The translations under genes and the position numbers were made by a program. From an uncultured Eubacteriales bacterium (lineage in GTDB: Bacteria; Bacillota; Clostridia; Oscillospirales; CAG-272): DNA of 46,116 nt. Numbering within the stretch: position 1 is the stretch's first letter; the number at the start of each line of letters is the position of its first letter. The stretch is taken from positions 1 to 46,116 of the forward strand of contig CAKSQF010000016.1 of NCBI GenBank assembly GCA_934486825.1, written 5' to 3'. This document shows positions 22,521 through 30,487 of this stretch, piece after piece. The notes under the pieces were generated by a model. The model made no database searches. It saw only the letters and a program-made list of their open reading frames with translations, and was not told the origin of the DNA.

Positions 22521-24686
22521 TTATTTTCCGTAGAAAATGTAGCTTCCCGCACCGACATTTTTCGAAATTCCGTCGATAACGATCTCTGCATCGGTCGGAA
22601 CGGTAATCTCATACCTGTGTCCGCCCTCGAACGCCGACCATTTCGAAGAGACTCTGCCGTGTCTTGTGTCTATCGATGCCGACAGCGAGGCTATTCTGCC
22701 GTCCGGAACCGGTGCGACCTTCACTCTTTCGAAGCCGGGAGCTTCTTCAACCGTCTGTATGCCTGCCGCAACACCGTACACCCAGTCGCCGACCGCGCCG
22801 TATGCGTAGTGATTATACGAGTTCATTGACGCACTCCAGACGCTTCCGTCCTCCTTGATGCCGTCCCAGTGCTCCCATATCGTGGTTGCGCCCTTCGACA
22901 CCGAGAAGAGCCATGACGGATATTTGTCCTGCAGAAGCAGGCTGTAAGCAACGTCATGATGTCCTGTCATCGAAAGTGCGTGAAGCAGATAAGGTGTGCC
23001 GACAAAGCCGGTATTCAGTCTGTTTCCGTTGTCGCCGACCAGCTTTGCAAGCGCATCGCCGACCGCCTTTTTGTCGGCGGCGATATTGAAGTAGATCGCA
23101 AGCGCGTGCTCTGTCTGGGTTTTAAGCCCGGTGAAGTGCGCTCTTATCGCATCAACTATGTGCTTATATTTGTTTTCAAGGTCGGAAATGAATTTTTCGT
23201 CCATTCCGAGCACCCTTGCGCTCTTTGCCAGTATATTGACCGCGTTTGCGTAGTAGACCGACGCGATAAAATCCTTATTTGACGCGCTGTCGGTCGTTTC
23301 GGTTCCGAGATCGAGCGCACACCAGTCGCCGTAATGCCAGCAACCCGTCCACAGATATTCGTCATGCGTACTCGCCTCGATGTAATCGACCCACTTTTGC
23401 ATCGATGCAAACTGTCTCTTCAGTATTTCCCTGTTGCCGTAGGTCAGATACACCTGCCACGGAACGATAACCGCCGCGTCGCCCCATGCGGACGAGCCGC
23501 CGTTGCCGAGCACCACGTCGGGGATCACGTGCGGGATGCGTCCCTCGGGGGTCTGATCGACCGCAAGGTCGCCGAGCCACTTTTCGTAGAATTTTTCGCA
23601 GTCGAAATTATAGGATGCCGTGCGGCAGAAAACCTGCGTGTCGCCCGTCCAGCCGAGACGCTCGTCACGCTGCGGGCAGTCTGTCGGAACATCAAGGAAA
23701 TTGCCTCTCTGTCCCCAGAATATGTTGGAAAACAGCTTGTTGAGCATCGGATCGGAGCTGTCAAGGCTTCCCGTCTGCTTTATGTCCGAATAAACCGCGA
23801 TCGCCTCAATATCGTCGGCGGTCAGCTCACCCGGATAGCCGTCCACTCTTACCATGCGGAAGCCGTAGAAGGTATGCGTCGTTTTATATTCGGCGTCGCC
23901 GTCGGCGCAGACATATTCAAGCTCGGCTTTTGCCGAACGGTAATTTTCGGTGTAAACATTGCCGTCCCTGTCAAGTATCTCAAAGAACTTGAACTTCACG
24001 ATATCGCCATTTTTCGCGTTTCTTACTCTGAAATGCAGATATCCGGTAAGATTCTGACCGAAATCAACCACAAGCTCGCCCTTGGGAGTTCTCAGGATGC
24101 GGCGGGGCGTCACATGAATATTTTCGGTGATCTTTTCGCCCTCCTGCTCTATCAGCCTCTTTTTGTCGGCATCGGCAATAATGCGGACCTCTCCCTCGGT
24201 CGGCTCCTCCATCGAAGCGTCGTAAAGCTCGCCGTCATAGATCTCGCAGAAGCGCAGTCTGCTTTCCTTTACCGTCCAGCTGTCATCGGTGACTATGGTT
24301 TCGGTTTTACCGTCCGGATACACGAGAGTAAGCTCGGCGATCAGCGCGATCTCGTCGGGCGAATTATAATAAGGACCGCCCCACGCTATCCTGCCCTTAT
24401 ACCAGCCGTTTGCGACCGTGACCTCAAGGGTGTTTTCGTCCGACAGAAGATCGGTGATGTCATAGGTCTGGACCTGCAGACGCTTGTTGTAGCTTGTCCA
24501 GCCGGGTGCAAGCACAAAGTCGCCGATGCGTTTTTTGCCGAGGGTCGCAACGTAAACGCCTGCGGCGGTGATTTTGAGTGTTGCCGAGACCGGCGCGGCA
24601 GTGCAGGCAAACCTGCGTACAAATGTAATTGCGGCAGTGCCGTGATCGGCAGCCGATGTGATCCAGTTCGATTTTTCAAGTAGCAT
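22521..24686 (-). CDS. Alpha-L-rhamnosidase (GH78)
   Basis: The 721-residue protein fits glycoside hydrolase family 78, inverting enzymes that remove terminal alpha-L-rhamnose from plant glycans and flavonoid glycosides. N-terminal beta domains (LAPGWTSYNKRLQVQTYDIT, NTLEVTVANGWYKGRI; VVDFGQNLTGYLHFRV) precede the (alpha/alpha)6 barrel, with the signature DCPQRDERLGWTGD (D336 to D349) and a C-terminal beta sandwich (VKVAPVPDGRIASLSASIDTRHGRVSSKW). No signal peptide is present, so it acts on imported oligosaccharides or small glycosides. GGAGG precedes the ATG. It lies downstream of the SGNH and isomerase genes but behind a terminator (24718-24743), so probably has separate expression. Confidence 0.93.
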   Translation of the reverse strand: MLLEKSNWITSAADHGTAAITFVRRFACTAAPVSATLKITAAGVYVATLGKKRIGDFVLAPGWTSYNKRLQVQTYDITDLLSDENTLEVTVANGWYKGRIAWGGPYYNSPDEIALIAELTLVYPDGKTETIVTDDSWTVKESRLRFCEIYDGELYDASMEEPTEGEVRIIADADKKRLIEQEGEKITENIHVTPRRILRTPKGELVVDFGQNLTGYLHFRVRNAKNGDIVKFKFFEILDRDGNVYTENYRSAKAELEYVCADGDAEYKTTHTFYGFRMVRVDGYPGELTADDIEAIAVYSDIKQTGSLDSSDPMLNKLFSNIFWGQRGNFLDVPTDCPQRDERLGWTGDTQVFCRTASYNFDCEKFYEKWLGDLAVDQTPEGRIPHVIPDVVLGNGGSSAWGDAAVIVPWQVYLTYGNREILKRQFASMQKWVDYIEASTHDEYLWTGCWHYGDWCALDLGTETTDSASNKDFIASVYYANAVNILAKSARVLGMDEKFISDLENKYKHIVDAIRAHFTGLKTQTEHALAIYFNIAADKKAVGDALAKLVGDNGNRLNTGFVGTPYLLHALSMTGHHDVAYSLLLQDKYPSWLFSVSKGATTIWEHWDGIKEDGSVWSASMNSYNHYAYGAVGDWVYGVAAGIQTVEEAPGFERVKVAPVPDGRIASLSASIDTRHGRVSSKWSAFEGGHRYEITVPTDAEIVIDGISKNVGAGSYIFYGK

Positions 24687-24713
24687 GGGTTTTTCCTCCG
24701 CTTATAAGATAAC

Positions 24714-24747
24714 AAAATGGGATCGGGTAATTCCCCGATCCCATTTT
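24714..24747. terminator. Terminator between SGNH hydrolase and rhamnosidase
   Basis: A perfect 10-bp stem TGGGATCGGG/CCCGATCCCA (24718-24727 with 24734-24743), with TTTT on both sides (TTTTGTT on the minus strand, TTTTAACA on +). Confidence 0.8.
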
Positions 24748-24839
24748 AACATATTGAATAAAAAAATCAATAGGAAAGCGCAAAAAATCAAATAAGGACA
24801 CAAAACGGGCATAAAAGGACACCGCCGCGTGTTTTTGGG

Positions 24840-25616
24840 TCACTTTTTCTGCGGATAAGAAAAGTCTGTGCCTATAAAGCCCGTCTGCATGAAATCCTCC
24901 ATGTTGTGACGGATTATGTAGTCGATATATGAGATAAAGAATTTCGCGGTCAGGCGGTATCCGCACGGATTCATGTGTCCGCCGAGGAAAAACTTTTCGC
25001 AAAACTGCCCGGTATACGGCGGCGCGTAGCGATAAAGATCGATAACGTATGAATTGTCGTATTCGCGGGCAAAATCATACATAAGCTCCGCATGTTCCCT
25101 GCGCAGAGCGTCGTCCGCGGCGTCCTGCTTCGGCATGGTGACAAAGAAAAACTTTGCGCCCGGGCTTATCTGTCTGTATCTTCTCACAAGCTCGCCGAAA
25201 TATCCGGCAAAGCTGCCGCTGTCGGCACTGTCGCCGACCTTGCCGATCGGCTGATGCCCGTTTAAAATATCGTTCACTCCGAGTGCGATTATATACGCCT
25301 TACAGGCGAGCGATCTGTCAAAAAAGCCGTTTGCCTGTCCGAAGCTTTCGAGATATTCCTTTGCCGTCATCCCGCCGCGCGAAAAGTTGCGCGCGGTAAA
25401 CCCGGATTCTCTTGCCATGAACTGCCCCCACGAATAATAGAACATATCATGATAGCCCTTCACGCCGTCCGCCGATATCGATTCGAATTCGCCCGATGCA
25501 AGGCTGTCGCCTATGCATCCGACGCTTTCGAGTATTCCGCAGAAGCCGCCGCCCGACGGCATGCGGTCAAGCGGTTTTTCGTTTTCGTCAAAAGTATAAA
25601 ACAGTTCGGTATTCAT
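24840..25616 (-). CDS. SGNH/GDSL-family hydrolase
   Basis: The 258-residue protein has the four SGNH blocks: the nucleophile serine S38 in CIGDSLASGEF, a glycine in FSRGGMTAKEY (about 81), N115 in LGVNDI, and the histidine H214 in LGGHMNPCGY. Such enzymes are esterases or lipases; in a carbohydrate cluster deacetylation of sugars is likely but unproven. No signal peptide is seen, so it is cytoplasmic. GGAGG precedes the ATG. It starts 17 bases after the isomerase gene, on the same strand, and the pair ends at the terminator at 24718-24743. Confidence 0.9.
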   Translation of the reverse strand: MNTELFYTFDENEKPLDRMPSGGGFCGILESVGCIGDSLASGEFESISADGVKGYHDMFYYSWGQFMARESGFTARNFSRGGMTAKEYLESFGQANGFFDRSLACKAYIIALGVNDILNGHQPIGKVGDSADSGSFAGYFGELVRRYRQISPGAKFFFVTMPKQDAADDALRREHAELMYDFAREYDNSYVIDLYRYAPPYTGQFCEKFFLGGHMNPCGYRLTAKFFISYIDYIIRHNMEDFMQTGFIGTDFSYPQKK

Positions 25617-25633
25617 TCGATTTTGCCTCCGCT

Positions 25634-26416
25634 CTATTCGGTCAGACCGAGCAGTACGCTCATTTTCCCGACGGTCGCCGCAAAATCGCCGCCGAAGTTT
25701 CCTTCAAGGCTGAGTCTGCCGTCATATCCCGCCTTTGCCGCGGAATCGATGCATCTGTCGAGATAGGTGCGGTCGCCCTCTCCGATCGGCATACATCTGT
25801 CCTCGTTTGCGCGCGCAAGGTGCAGATGGAAGATCATATCGCCGAAGGCGGCAAGCGTCTCGGGAGCCTCGTCTGCCATATACATATGGTAGAAATCGGC
25901 TGTGATGCCTATGCGGCTGTCAGCCATCGCGCGGCAGATTGCCGCCGCCTCGCTCACCGAATTTACAAGATTTGTTTCCTTTGTATTGAGCGGCTCTATG
26001 CCGATTTTTATACCGTAGCCCGAAACCGCGTCGGCGCAGGTGCGCAGAACCTCGCAGAAGCGATCGGTTGCCGCTTCCCTTCCGACCTCTGCGGGATATT
26101 TTCTCGCTCCTCCGCTGCCGAGAACAAGCAGCTCTCCGCCGAGCCTTGCCGCACGCTCTCCCGCACGCTTTACGTATTCGCTTATCTCCGCAAGCAGTTT
26201 TTCCTTCGGCTCATCACCGAAAAAGCGCATTGTGCCGCCGAAAAAGCAGTTGAACGCCTCGGCTCTGATCCCAAGACCCGAGAGAGTCTTCTCCGCCTGA
26301 GCAAATTTTTCGTCCGGAAGTCCCGCAAGGTAATTCAGCGACGGCTCTATATACGAATAATTGTATTTTCTGACTGTGTCCGCTCTGTCAAACGGACAGC
26401 ATACTCCGTATTTCAT
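25634..26416 (-). CDS. Sugar phosphate isomerase/epimerase-like TIM-barrel protein
   Basis: The 260-residue protein belongs to the xylose isomerase-like TIM-barrel superfamily. The metal-binding and catalytic residues are placed as usual: E141 in KIGIEPLN, D174 and H177 in ITADFYHM, H199 in FHLHLARAN, E238 in LSLEGNF. These enzymes isomerise or epimerise keto- and aldo-sugars or inositols; the substrate here is unknown, and the neighbours (SGNH esterase, alpha-L-rhamnosidase) point to plant sugar use. Start is the ATG at 26416, with AAAGGAG 8 bases upstream and a consensus promoter just before; a longer reading to 26677 runs through that promoter and is rejected. Confidence 0.88.
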   Translation of the reverse strand: MKYGVCCPFDRADTVRKYNYSYIEPSLNYLAGLPDEKFAQAEKTLSGLGIRAEAFNCFFGGTMRFFGDEPKEKLLAEISEYVKRAGERAARLGGELLVLGSGGARKYPAEVGREAATDRFCEVLRTCADAVSGYGIKIGIEPLNTKETNLVNSVSEAAAICRAMADSRIGITADFYHMYMADEAPETLAAFGDMIFHLHLARANEDRCMPIGEGDRTYLDRCIDSAAKAGYDGRLSLEGNFGGDFAATVGKMSVLLGLTE

Positions 26417-26444
26417 GATCGGATCTCCTTTGAGTTTTTTCTTT

Positions 26445-26473
26445 ATAATAACAGACAGACTCCGCTTTGTCAA
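26445..26473 (-). promoter_or_regulatory. Promoter for the isomerase-SGNH operon
   Basis: On the minus strand TTGACA (26473-26468), a 17-bp spacer and TATTAT (26450-26445). It diverges from the csoR promoter, with the two -35 boxes 27 bp apart. Confidence 0.82.
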
Positions 26474-26500
26474 TACAAATAAAATTTTTTTGAAAAAAAC

Positions 26501-26529
26501 TTGACAAATACCCCATGGGGGTATATAAT
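26501..26529 (+). promoter_or_regulatory. csoR-copA promoter with embedded CsoR operator
   Basis: TTGACA (26501-26506) and TATAAT (26524-26529) are 17 bp apart, and the spacer is the near-perfect palindrome ATACCCCATGGGGGTAT (26508-26524). This matches the known G-tract CsoR/CopY-type operator of copper operons. CsoR bound here would block RNA polymerase and release on binding Cu(I). Confidence 0.92.
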
Positions 26530-26567
26530 AACGGCAGAACAGGAAATAAAGGAGGCTGACAGGGCGA

Positions 26568-26891
26568 ATGGACAATACCGAAAAGAGGGAGAATAACAGG
26601 GAGTGCTGTTGTTCCGAACATAAAAAAGAGCGGAGCGCGGACGAAAAGAAGGAGCTTCTCAACCGTCTCGCACGCATAGAGGGTCAGGTGCGGGGAATCG
26701 CGCGCATGGTGACAAACGATGCATACTGCGTCGATCTGCTTACCCAGAGCGCGGCGGTAACCTCGGCGATAGCCTCTTTCGAAAAATTATTGCTTGACCG
26801 ACACATCAGGGAGTGCGTTGCCGACTCGATAAGACACGGCGACGACGGCAAGATAGACGAGCTTATGACAGTGATCGGCAAGCTGATGTAA
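26568..26891 (+). CDS. csoR: Copper-sensing repressor CsoR
   Basis: The 107-residue, all-helical DUF156 protein starts the DNA-binding core at LLNRLARIEGQVRGIARMV. The Cu(I) ligands of CsoR are all present: C54 (DAYCVDLLTQ), H79 and C83 (LLLDRHIRECV). This Cys-His-Cys set separates it from RcnR and FrmR types. The N-terminus adds RECCCSEHKK, a Cys/His-rich extension that may bind extra metal. It represses its own promoter through the palindrome at 26508-26524, and copA follows after 15 bases. Confidence 0.94.
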   Translation: MDNTEKRENNRECCCSEHKKERSADEKKELLNRLARIEGQVRGIARMVTNDAYCVDLLTQSAAVTSAIASFEKLLLDRHIRECVADSIRHGDDGKIDELMTVIGKLM

Positions 26892-26906
26892 CAGGAGGAA
26901 AAAGAC

Positions 26907-29393
26907 ATGAAAAAATACAAAGTCAGCGGAATGAGCTGTGCGGCATGCTCGGCAAGAGTCGAAAAGGCGGTATCGGCAGTTGACGGAGTAAAGAGCGTAT
27001 CGGTGAATCTGCTCACCGGCGACATGCTGGTCGATACCGACCTGCCCGACCGAAAAATAATCACTGCGGTCGAAAGGGCTGGCTACGGGGCAAAATCGGC
27101 GGACTGCGGGGACGCCGACGGCGAAACCGAGGACGAAAAACTGCTTGACGACAGCGAAACGCCGAAAAGGCGGAAAAGACTGATATGGTCGGTTCTGCTT
27201 CTTATTCCGCTTTTATACGTCACGATGGGCGGCATCATGTGGAACTTCCCGCTCCCTGCGGGATTCATATCGAATCCGCTTGCGGTCGCGCTTTTTGAGC
27301 TGCTTGTCACCACCATGATAGCGGTTATAAATCAGAATTTCTTCACAAGCGGATTCTCGGCGCTTGTCCGCCGCGCTCCGAACATGGACAGTCTGGTCGC
27401 GCTCGGCGCATCCGCCGCCTATATTTACAGCACGGCTGTCTTTTTCAAGATGACCGCGTCGCCCGGGCATGCCGCGCACATGCTGCACGGTCTTTATTAC
27501 GAATCGGCGGCGATGATCCTGACCCTTATCACTGTCGGAAAGACGCTTGAAGCAAGAGCAAAAGGCAAAACGACCGATTCACTGCGGGCGCTGATGAGAC
27601 TCTCGCCCAAGGAAGCGACCGTGATCCGCGACGGAAAAGAGGTCAGGGTGGCTGTCTCCTCGCTTGCGGTCGGCGACATATTCGTGGTACGTCCGGGAGA
27701 GAGCATCCCCGCAGACGGAGTCGTCACCGACGGCTCGGGCGCGGTCGATGAATCGGCGCTCACCGGAGAGAGCATACCGGTCGACAAGAAAACCGGGGAC
27801 ATCGTATCGGCGGCGACCGTCAACCGTTCGGGCTTTCTGACCTGCCGTGCGGTCGCGGTCGGCAAGGACACCACCTTGTCGTCGATAATCAGAATGGTCA
27901 GCGATGCCGCCGCCACAAAGGCGCCTATCGCAAAGGTCGCCGACAAGGTATCGGGCATATTCGTCCCGACCGTCCTGCTTATCTCGTTCGTTACCACTGT
28001 CGGCTGGCTCATCGCGGATGCGGGCGTGGGAGCGGCGCTCGCAAGAGGCATATCGGTGCTTGTCATAAGCTGTCCGTGTGCGCTCGGACTTGCGACCCCG
28101 GTTGCGATAATGGCGGCAAGCGGAAAAGGCGCACGGAACGGTATTCTCTTCAAGACCGCCGCATCGATTGAAGCCGCAGGCAGGATCGGAGCGGTCGCGC
28201 TGGACAAAACAGGCACACTCACCAAAGGCGAGCCGTCGCTCTGCGACATTATCCCGCTCGACGGCGTGAGCGGAGACGAGCTTATCCGTGCCGCATACGC
28301 ACTTGAATCGAAAAGCGAGCACCCGCTCGGCAGAGCGATCGCACTTTACGCATCGAAAGCAAATCCCGTTCCCGACAAGACCGACGCATTTGAAATCTTT
28401 CCGGGCGGCGGACTTGCGGCATACCGAGCGGGAAAACAGCTGATCGGGGGATCGGTCCGCTTTGTGAGCGAGCGGCTTGACGGCAAAGCCGACCTCCGAC
28501 CGGTCGAAAAGGAAGCCGACAGGCTGTCCGCCGAAGGCAAAACTCCGATGGTCTTTGCCGAGGGCGGCAGGATACTCGGCATAATAGCGGTATCCGACAG
28601 TCTGCGGGAGGACAGCACAAAAGCGGTCGCCGAGCTTAAAAACATGGGACTGCATGTAATTATGCTCACGGGCGACCGCAGGGCGACCGCCGAGGCGATC
28701 GGAAAGGCGGCAGGCGTTGACGAGGTCGTTGCCGAACTGCTCCCCGGGCAGAAGGCAGAGGCTGTAAAGAAGCTCGCATCTGCGGGCAGGAAGATCGCAA
28801 TGGTCGGGGACGGCATCAACGATGCGCCCGCTCTGACCGCCGCCGATCTCGGCATTGCGGTCGGCGCGGGAACCGACATAGCGATAGATTCGGCTGACGT
28901 TGTCCTTATGGGAAGCGGTCTGTCCGAGCTTCCCGCAGCAATAAGGCTGGGCAAAGCCGCACTTGCGAACATTCACGAGAATCTCTTCTGGGCGTTTATC
29001 TACAATGCGATCGGCATCCCGCTTGCCGCCGGACTGTTCGGATGGAAGCTCGATCCGATGTTTGCGGCAGCCGCAATGAGTCTGTCCTCCTTCTGCGTGG
29101 TCACGAACGCACTGCGGCTCAATGTACTGAATATCAAAAAAGAAAAAAGGATAGAAAGAAAGAGCAAAGGAGCAAAAATCATGGAAAGAACAAAAAAGAC
29201 GGTAAAAATCGAAGGAATGATGTGCGGACACTGCGAGGCGAGAGTGAAAAAGTGTCTCGAAGCGCTTCCTCACGTCGTCTCTGCCGAGGTCAGCCACGAA
29301 AAAGGGCAGGCTGTGCTTACTCTTGACGGCGAGCTTTCGGACAAGACGATAGCAAAGGCGATCGAAAAGGAAGGCTACAAGGCAGTCGGATAA
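26907..29393 (+). CDS. copA: Copper P1B-type ATPase CopA with C-terminal CopZ-like domain
   Basis: The 828-residue pump exports Cu(I) using ATP. Order: N-terminal heavy-metal domain with GMSCAACS (about 8-15), membrane helices from about 90, actuator TGES, membrane CPC at 389-391, phosphorylated D433 in DKTGTLT, SEHPLG, MVGDGINDAP near 632-641, then YNAIGIPLA and MSLSSF, the last two helices with Cu-binding residues. After them a basic linker (KKEKRIERKSKG) leads in frame to a second heavy-metal domain, MERTKKTVKIEGMMCGHCEARVKK (residues 759-828). GGAGG precedes the ATG. It is the second gene of the csoR operon. Confidence 0.95.
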   Translation: MKKYKVSGMSCAACSARVEKAVSAVDGVKSVSVNLLTGDMLVDTDLPDRKIITAVERAGYGAKSADCGDADGETEDEKLLDDSETPKRRKRLIWSVLLLIPLLYVTMGGIMWNFPLPAGFISNPLAVALFELLVTTMIAVINQNFFTSGFSALVRRAPNMDSLVALGASAAYIYSTAVFFKMTASPGHAAHMLHGLYYESAAMILTLITVGKTLEARAKGKTTDSLRALMRLSPKEATVIRDGKEVRVAVSSLAVGDIFVVRPGESIPADGVVTDGSGAVDESALTGESIPVDKKTGDIVSAATVNRSGFLTCRAVAVGKDTTLSSIIRMVSDAAATKAPIAKVADKVSGIFVPTVLLISFVTTVGWLIADAGVGAALARGISVLVISCPCALGLATPVAIMAASGKGARNGILFKTAASIEAAGRIGAVALDKTGTLTKGEPSLCDIIPLDGVSGDELIRAAYALESKSEHPLGRAIALYASKANPVPDKTDAFEIFPGGGLAAYRAGKQLIGGSVRFVSERLDGKADLRPVEKEADRLSAEGKTPMVFAEGGRILGIIAVSDSLREDSTKAVAELKNMGLHVIMLTGDRRATAEAIGKAAGVDEVVAELLPGQKAEAVKKLASAGRKIAMVGDGINDAPALTAADLGIAVGAGTDIAIDSADVVLMGSGLSELPAAIRLGKAALANIHENLFWAFIYNAIGIPLAAGLFGWKLDPMFAAAAMSLSSFCVVTNALRLNVLNIKKEKRIERKSKGAKIMERTKKTVKIEGMMCGHCEARVKKCLEALPHVVSAEVSHEKGQAVLTLDGELSDKTIAKAIEKEGYKAVG
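29166..29393 (+). CDS. CopZ-like copper chaperone, internal in-frame start within copA
   Basis: Inside copA, AAAGGAG (29166-29172) lies 8 bases before an in-frame ATG at 29181, ideal for initiation. From there the reading gives a free-standing 70-residue protein with GMMCGHCEARVKK, the length and motif of CopZ copper chaperones. The coding part is 29181-29393. So the same DNA may give both a fused domain on the pump and a separate chaperone. The separate product is inferred from the ribosome site only. Confidence 0.55.
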   Translation, partial: KGAKIMERTKKTVKIEGMMCGHCEARVKKCLEALPHVVSAEVSHEKGQAVLTLDGELSDKTIAKAIEKEGYKAVG

Positions 29394-29403
29394 GAGACGC
29401 AAT

Positions 29404-29436
29404 CCGGGGAGACCGAAAACGGTCTCCCCGGTCTTC
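29404..29436 (+). terminator. Terminator after copA
   Basis: A perfect 12-bp stem (29404-29415 with 29420-29431) with loop AAAA, followed by a weak TCTTC. It lies between convergent genes. Confidence 0.7.
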
Positions 29437-30412
29437 AGTTGAGCATTGTGACATGCAGGCTGTCGTCGATCGGAAAGACGGCAAGCCTGTCGCCATCGGG
29501 CGATACTCTCCGCATATCGACTGCGTTTATACTGCTGTTTTTGTAGGTGGTGTAATAATATATCCCTTTTGCGGCACTTATGCAGGAGGTATATATCGTG
29601 ATTTCACAGCCGTCGCGAAGTCTGACGCATCCCCTTGTCTGTCCGACACTGCCGAGAATATGAAAAAACTGACTCACGCTCTCCTCCTCCGAGCCGTCGC
29701 AGACCGAATTCAGCTTTGTAAAGGCGGCTCTGACAAAGCGGGAGGCAGAGGACAGATCACCGGGCAGACCGATCGCACCCATTCCCCTGCTGTAAAAATC
29801 GGGGATCAGCCTGTCCGAAAAGCGGTTTTCCTGCCCGTATGCCGACAGTCCCGCATAATTGTTCAGCATGAACATCTGCGTTTCAAAAGGCGGATTGTTG
29901 GTGAGCACCCCTATCGGATTGTCGTGAATTTTCAACCCGTCGGCAGTCGGCTCGACGACTATCGACTCATCCCGGTCGGCAATCAGCCAGTGAAGCTGTG
30001 CGCAGGGGTATTTCTCCGAAAAATCGGCTCCGACAAGTGTGATCGCTCCGATCGCGCGTCTCGCCTGTGCGACCGACGTGCAGGACGAAAGCAGCCAAGG
30101 GATAAACTCAAAGACCGCAACCGCCGTCCGCCCGTCCCCCGACGGCTCCTTTGCATAAACCGCATTGCCGACAAAGTTAAGTCCCGCCGCGCACAGTCCC
30201 CTCTCGTTTGCGGCATCGTAGTAGAGCGGAAAGCCGTCCGCGACATGCGCCATGCCGACAATCGCGTAATGGCGGTCATCGGCTCCGGCGTATCTGAAAT
30301 CAAACCGATACCTTCCCGGGGTCACAACAACGCACTCTCCGAAGGAGCGCTCATAATCAAGCGTTCTGCCGAAATAAAGATCATTTGTTTTGTATGCTAT
30401 TGCCGTACACAC
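29435..30412 (-). CDS. Choloylglycine hydrolase (bile salt hydrolase-like)
   Basis: The 325-residue Ntn-hydrolase begins MCTAIAY, so removal of Met exposes the nucleophile Cys2. The other active-site residues of bile salt hydrolases are in place: R16 and D19 (FGRTLDYE), N79 (GLNFVG), the TNNP motif at 171-174, and R225/R228 (ASRFVRAAF). The segment SRGMGAIGLPGDLSSASRFVRAAFTKLNSV is especially close to bile salt hydrolases rather than penicillin acylases. It would cleave glycine or taurine from conjugated bile acids; it has no signal peptide and is cytoplasmic. Start is GTG with AGGAGG 8 bases upstream. A palindrome sits just ahead (30428-30441). Confidence 0.93.
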   Translation of the reverse strand: MCTAIAYKTNDLYFGRTLDYERSFGECVVVTPGRYRFDFRYAGADDRHYAIVGMAHVADGFPLYYDAANERGLCAAGLNFVGNAVYAKEPSGDGRTAVAVFEFIPWLLSSCTSVAQARRAIGAITLVGADFSEKYPCAQLHWLIADRDESIVVEPTADGLKIHDNPIGVLTNNPPFETQMFMLNNYAGLSAYGQENRFSDRLIPDFYSRGMGAIGLPGDLSSASRFVRAAFTKLNSVCDGSEEESVSQFFHILGSVGQTRGCVRLRDGCEITIYTSCISAAKGIYYYTTYKNSSINAVDMRRVSPDGDRLAVFPIDDSLHVTMLN

Positions 30413-30427
30413 TATTTGTGCCTCCTT

Positions 30428-30441
30428 TTTGTAATTACAAA
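30428..30441. promoter_or_regulatory. Perfect palindrome upstream of the bile salt hydrolase
   Basis: TTTGTAATTACAAA lies immediately ahead of the AGGAGG of the GTG start and just after the upstream gene's terminator. It could be an operator; no clear promoter boxes fit in this 30-base space. Confidence 0.4.
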
Positions 30442-30445
30442 GCCG

Positions 30446-30480
30446 AAAAGAGCGGACGTTTTTGCCGTCCGCTCTTTTTT
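30446..30480. terminator. Bidirectional terminator between LytM gene and bile salt hydrolase
   Basis: A 13-bp stem (30446-30458 with 30466-30478), T-rich on both sides (CTCTTTTTT on +, CTTTTCGGCTTTG on minus). Confidence 0.8.
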
Positions 30481-30487
30481 CGGATAA

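Noticed and set aside
23334..24683. A 449-codon + strand frame opposite the rhamnosidase
   Set aside because: Shadow of the GH78 gene; no start signals and no domain.
26417..26677. An 87-residue N-terminal extension of the TIM-barrel isomerase
   Set aside because: It would run through the isomerase promoter and the csoR operator; AAAGGAG marks the start at 26416.
27579..29402. A 607-codon minus-strand frame opposite copA
   Set aside because: copA is certain from all its motifs; the reverse frame shows no domain and no start signals.
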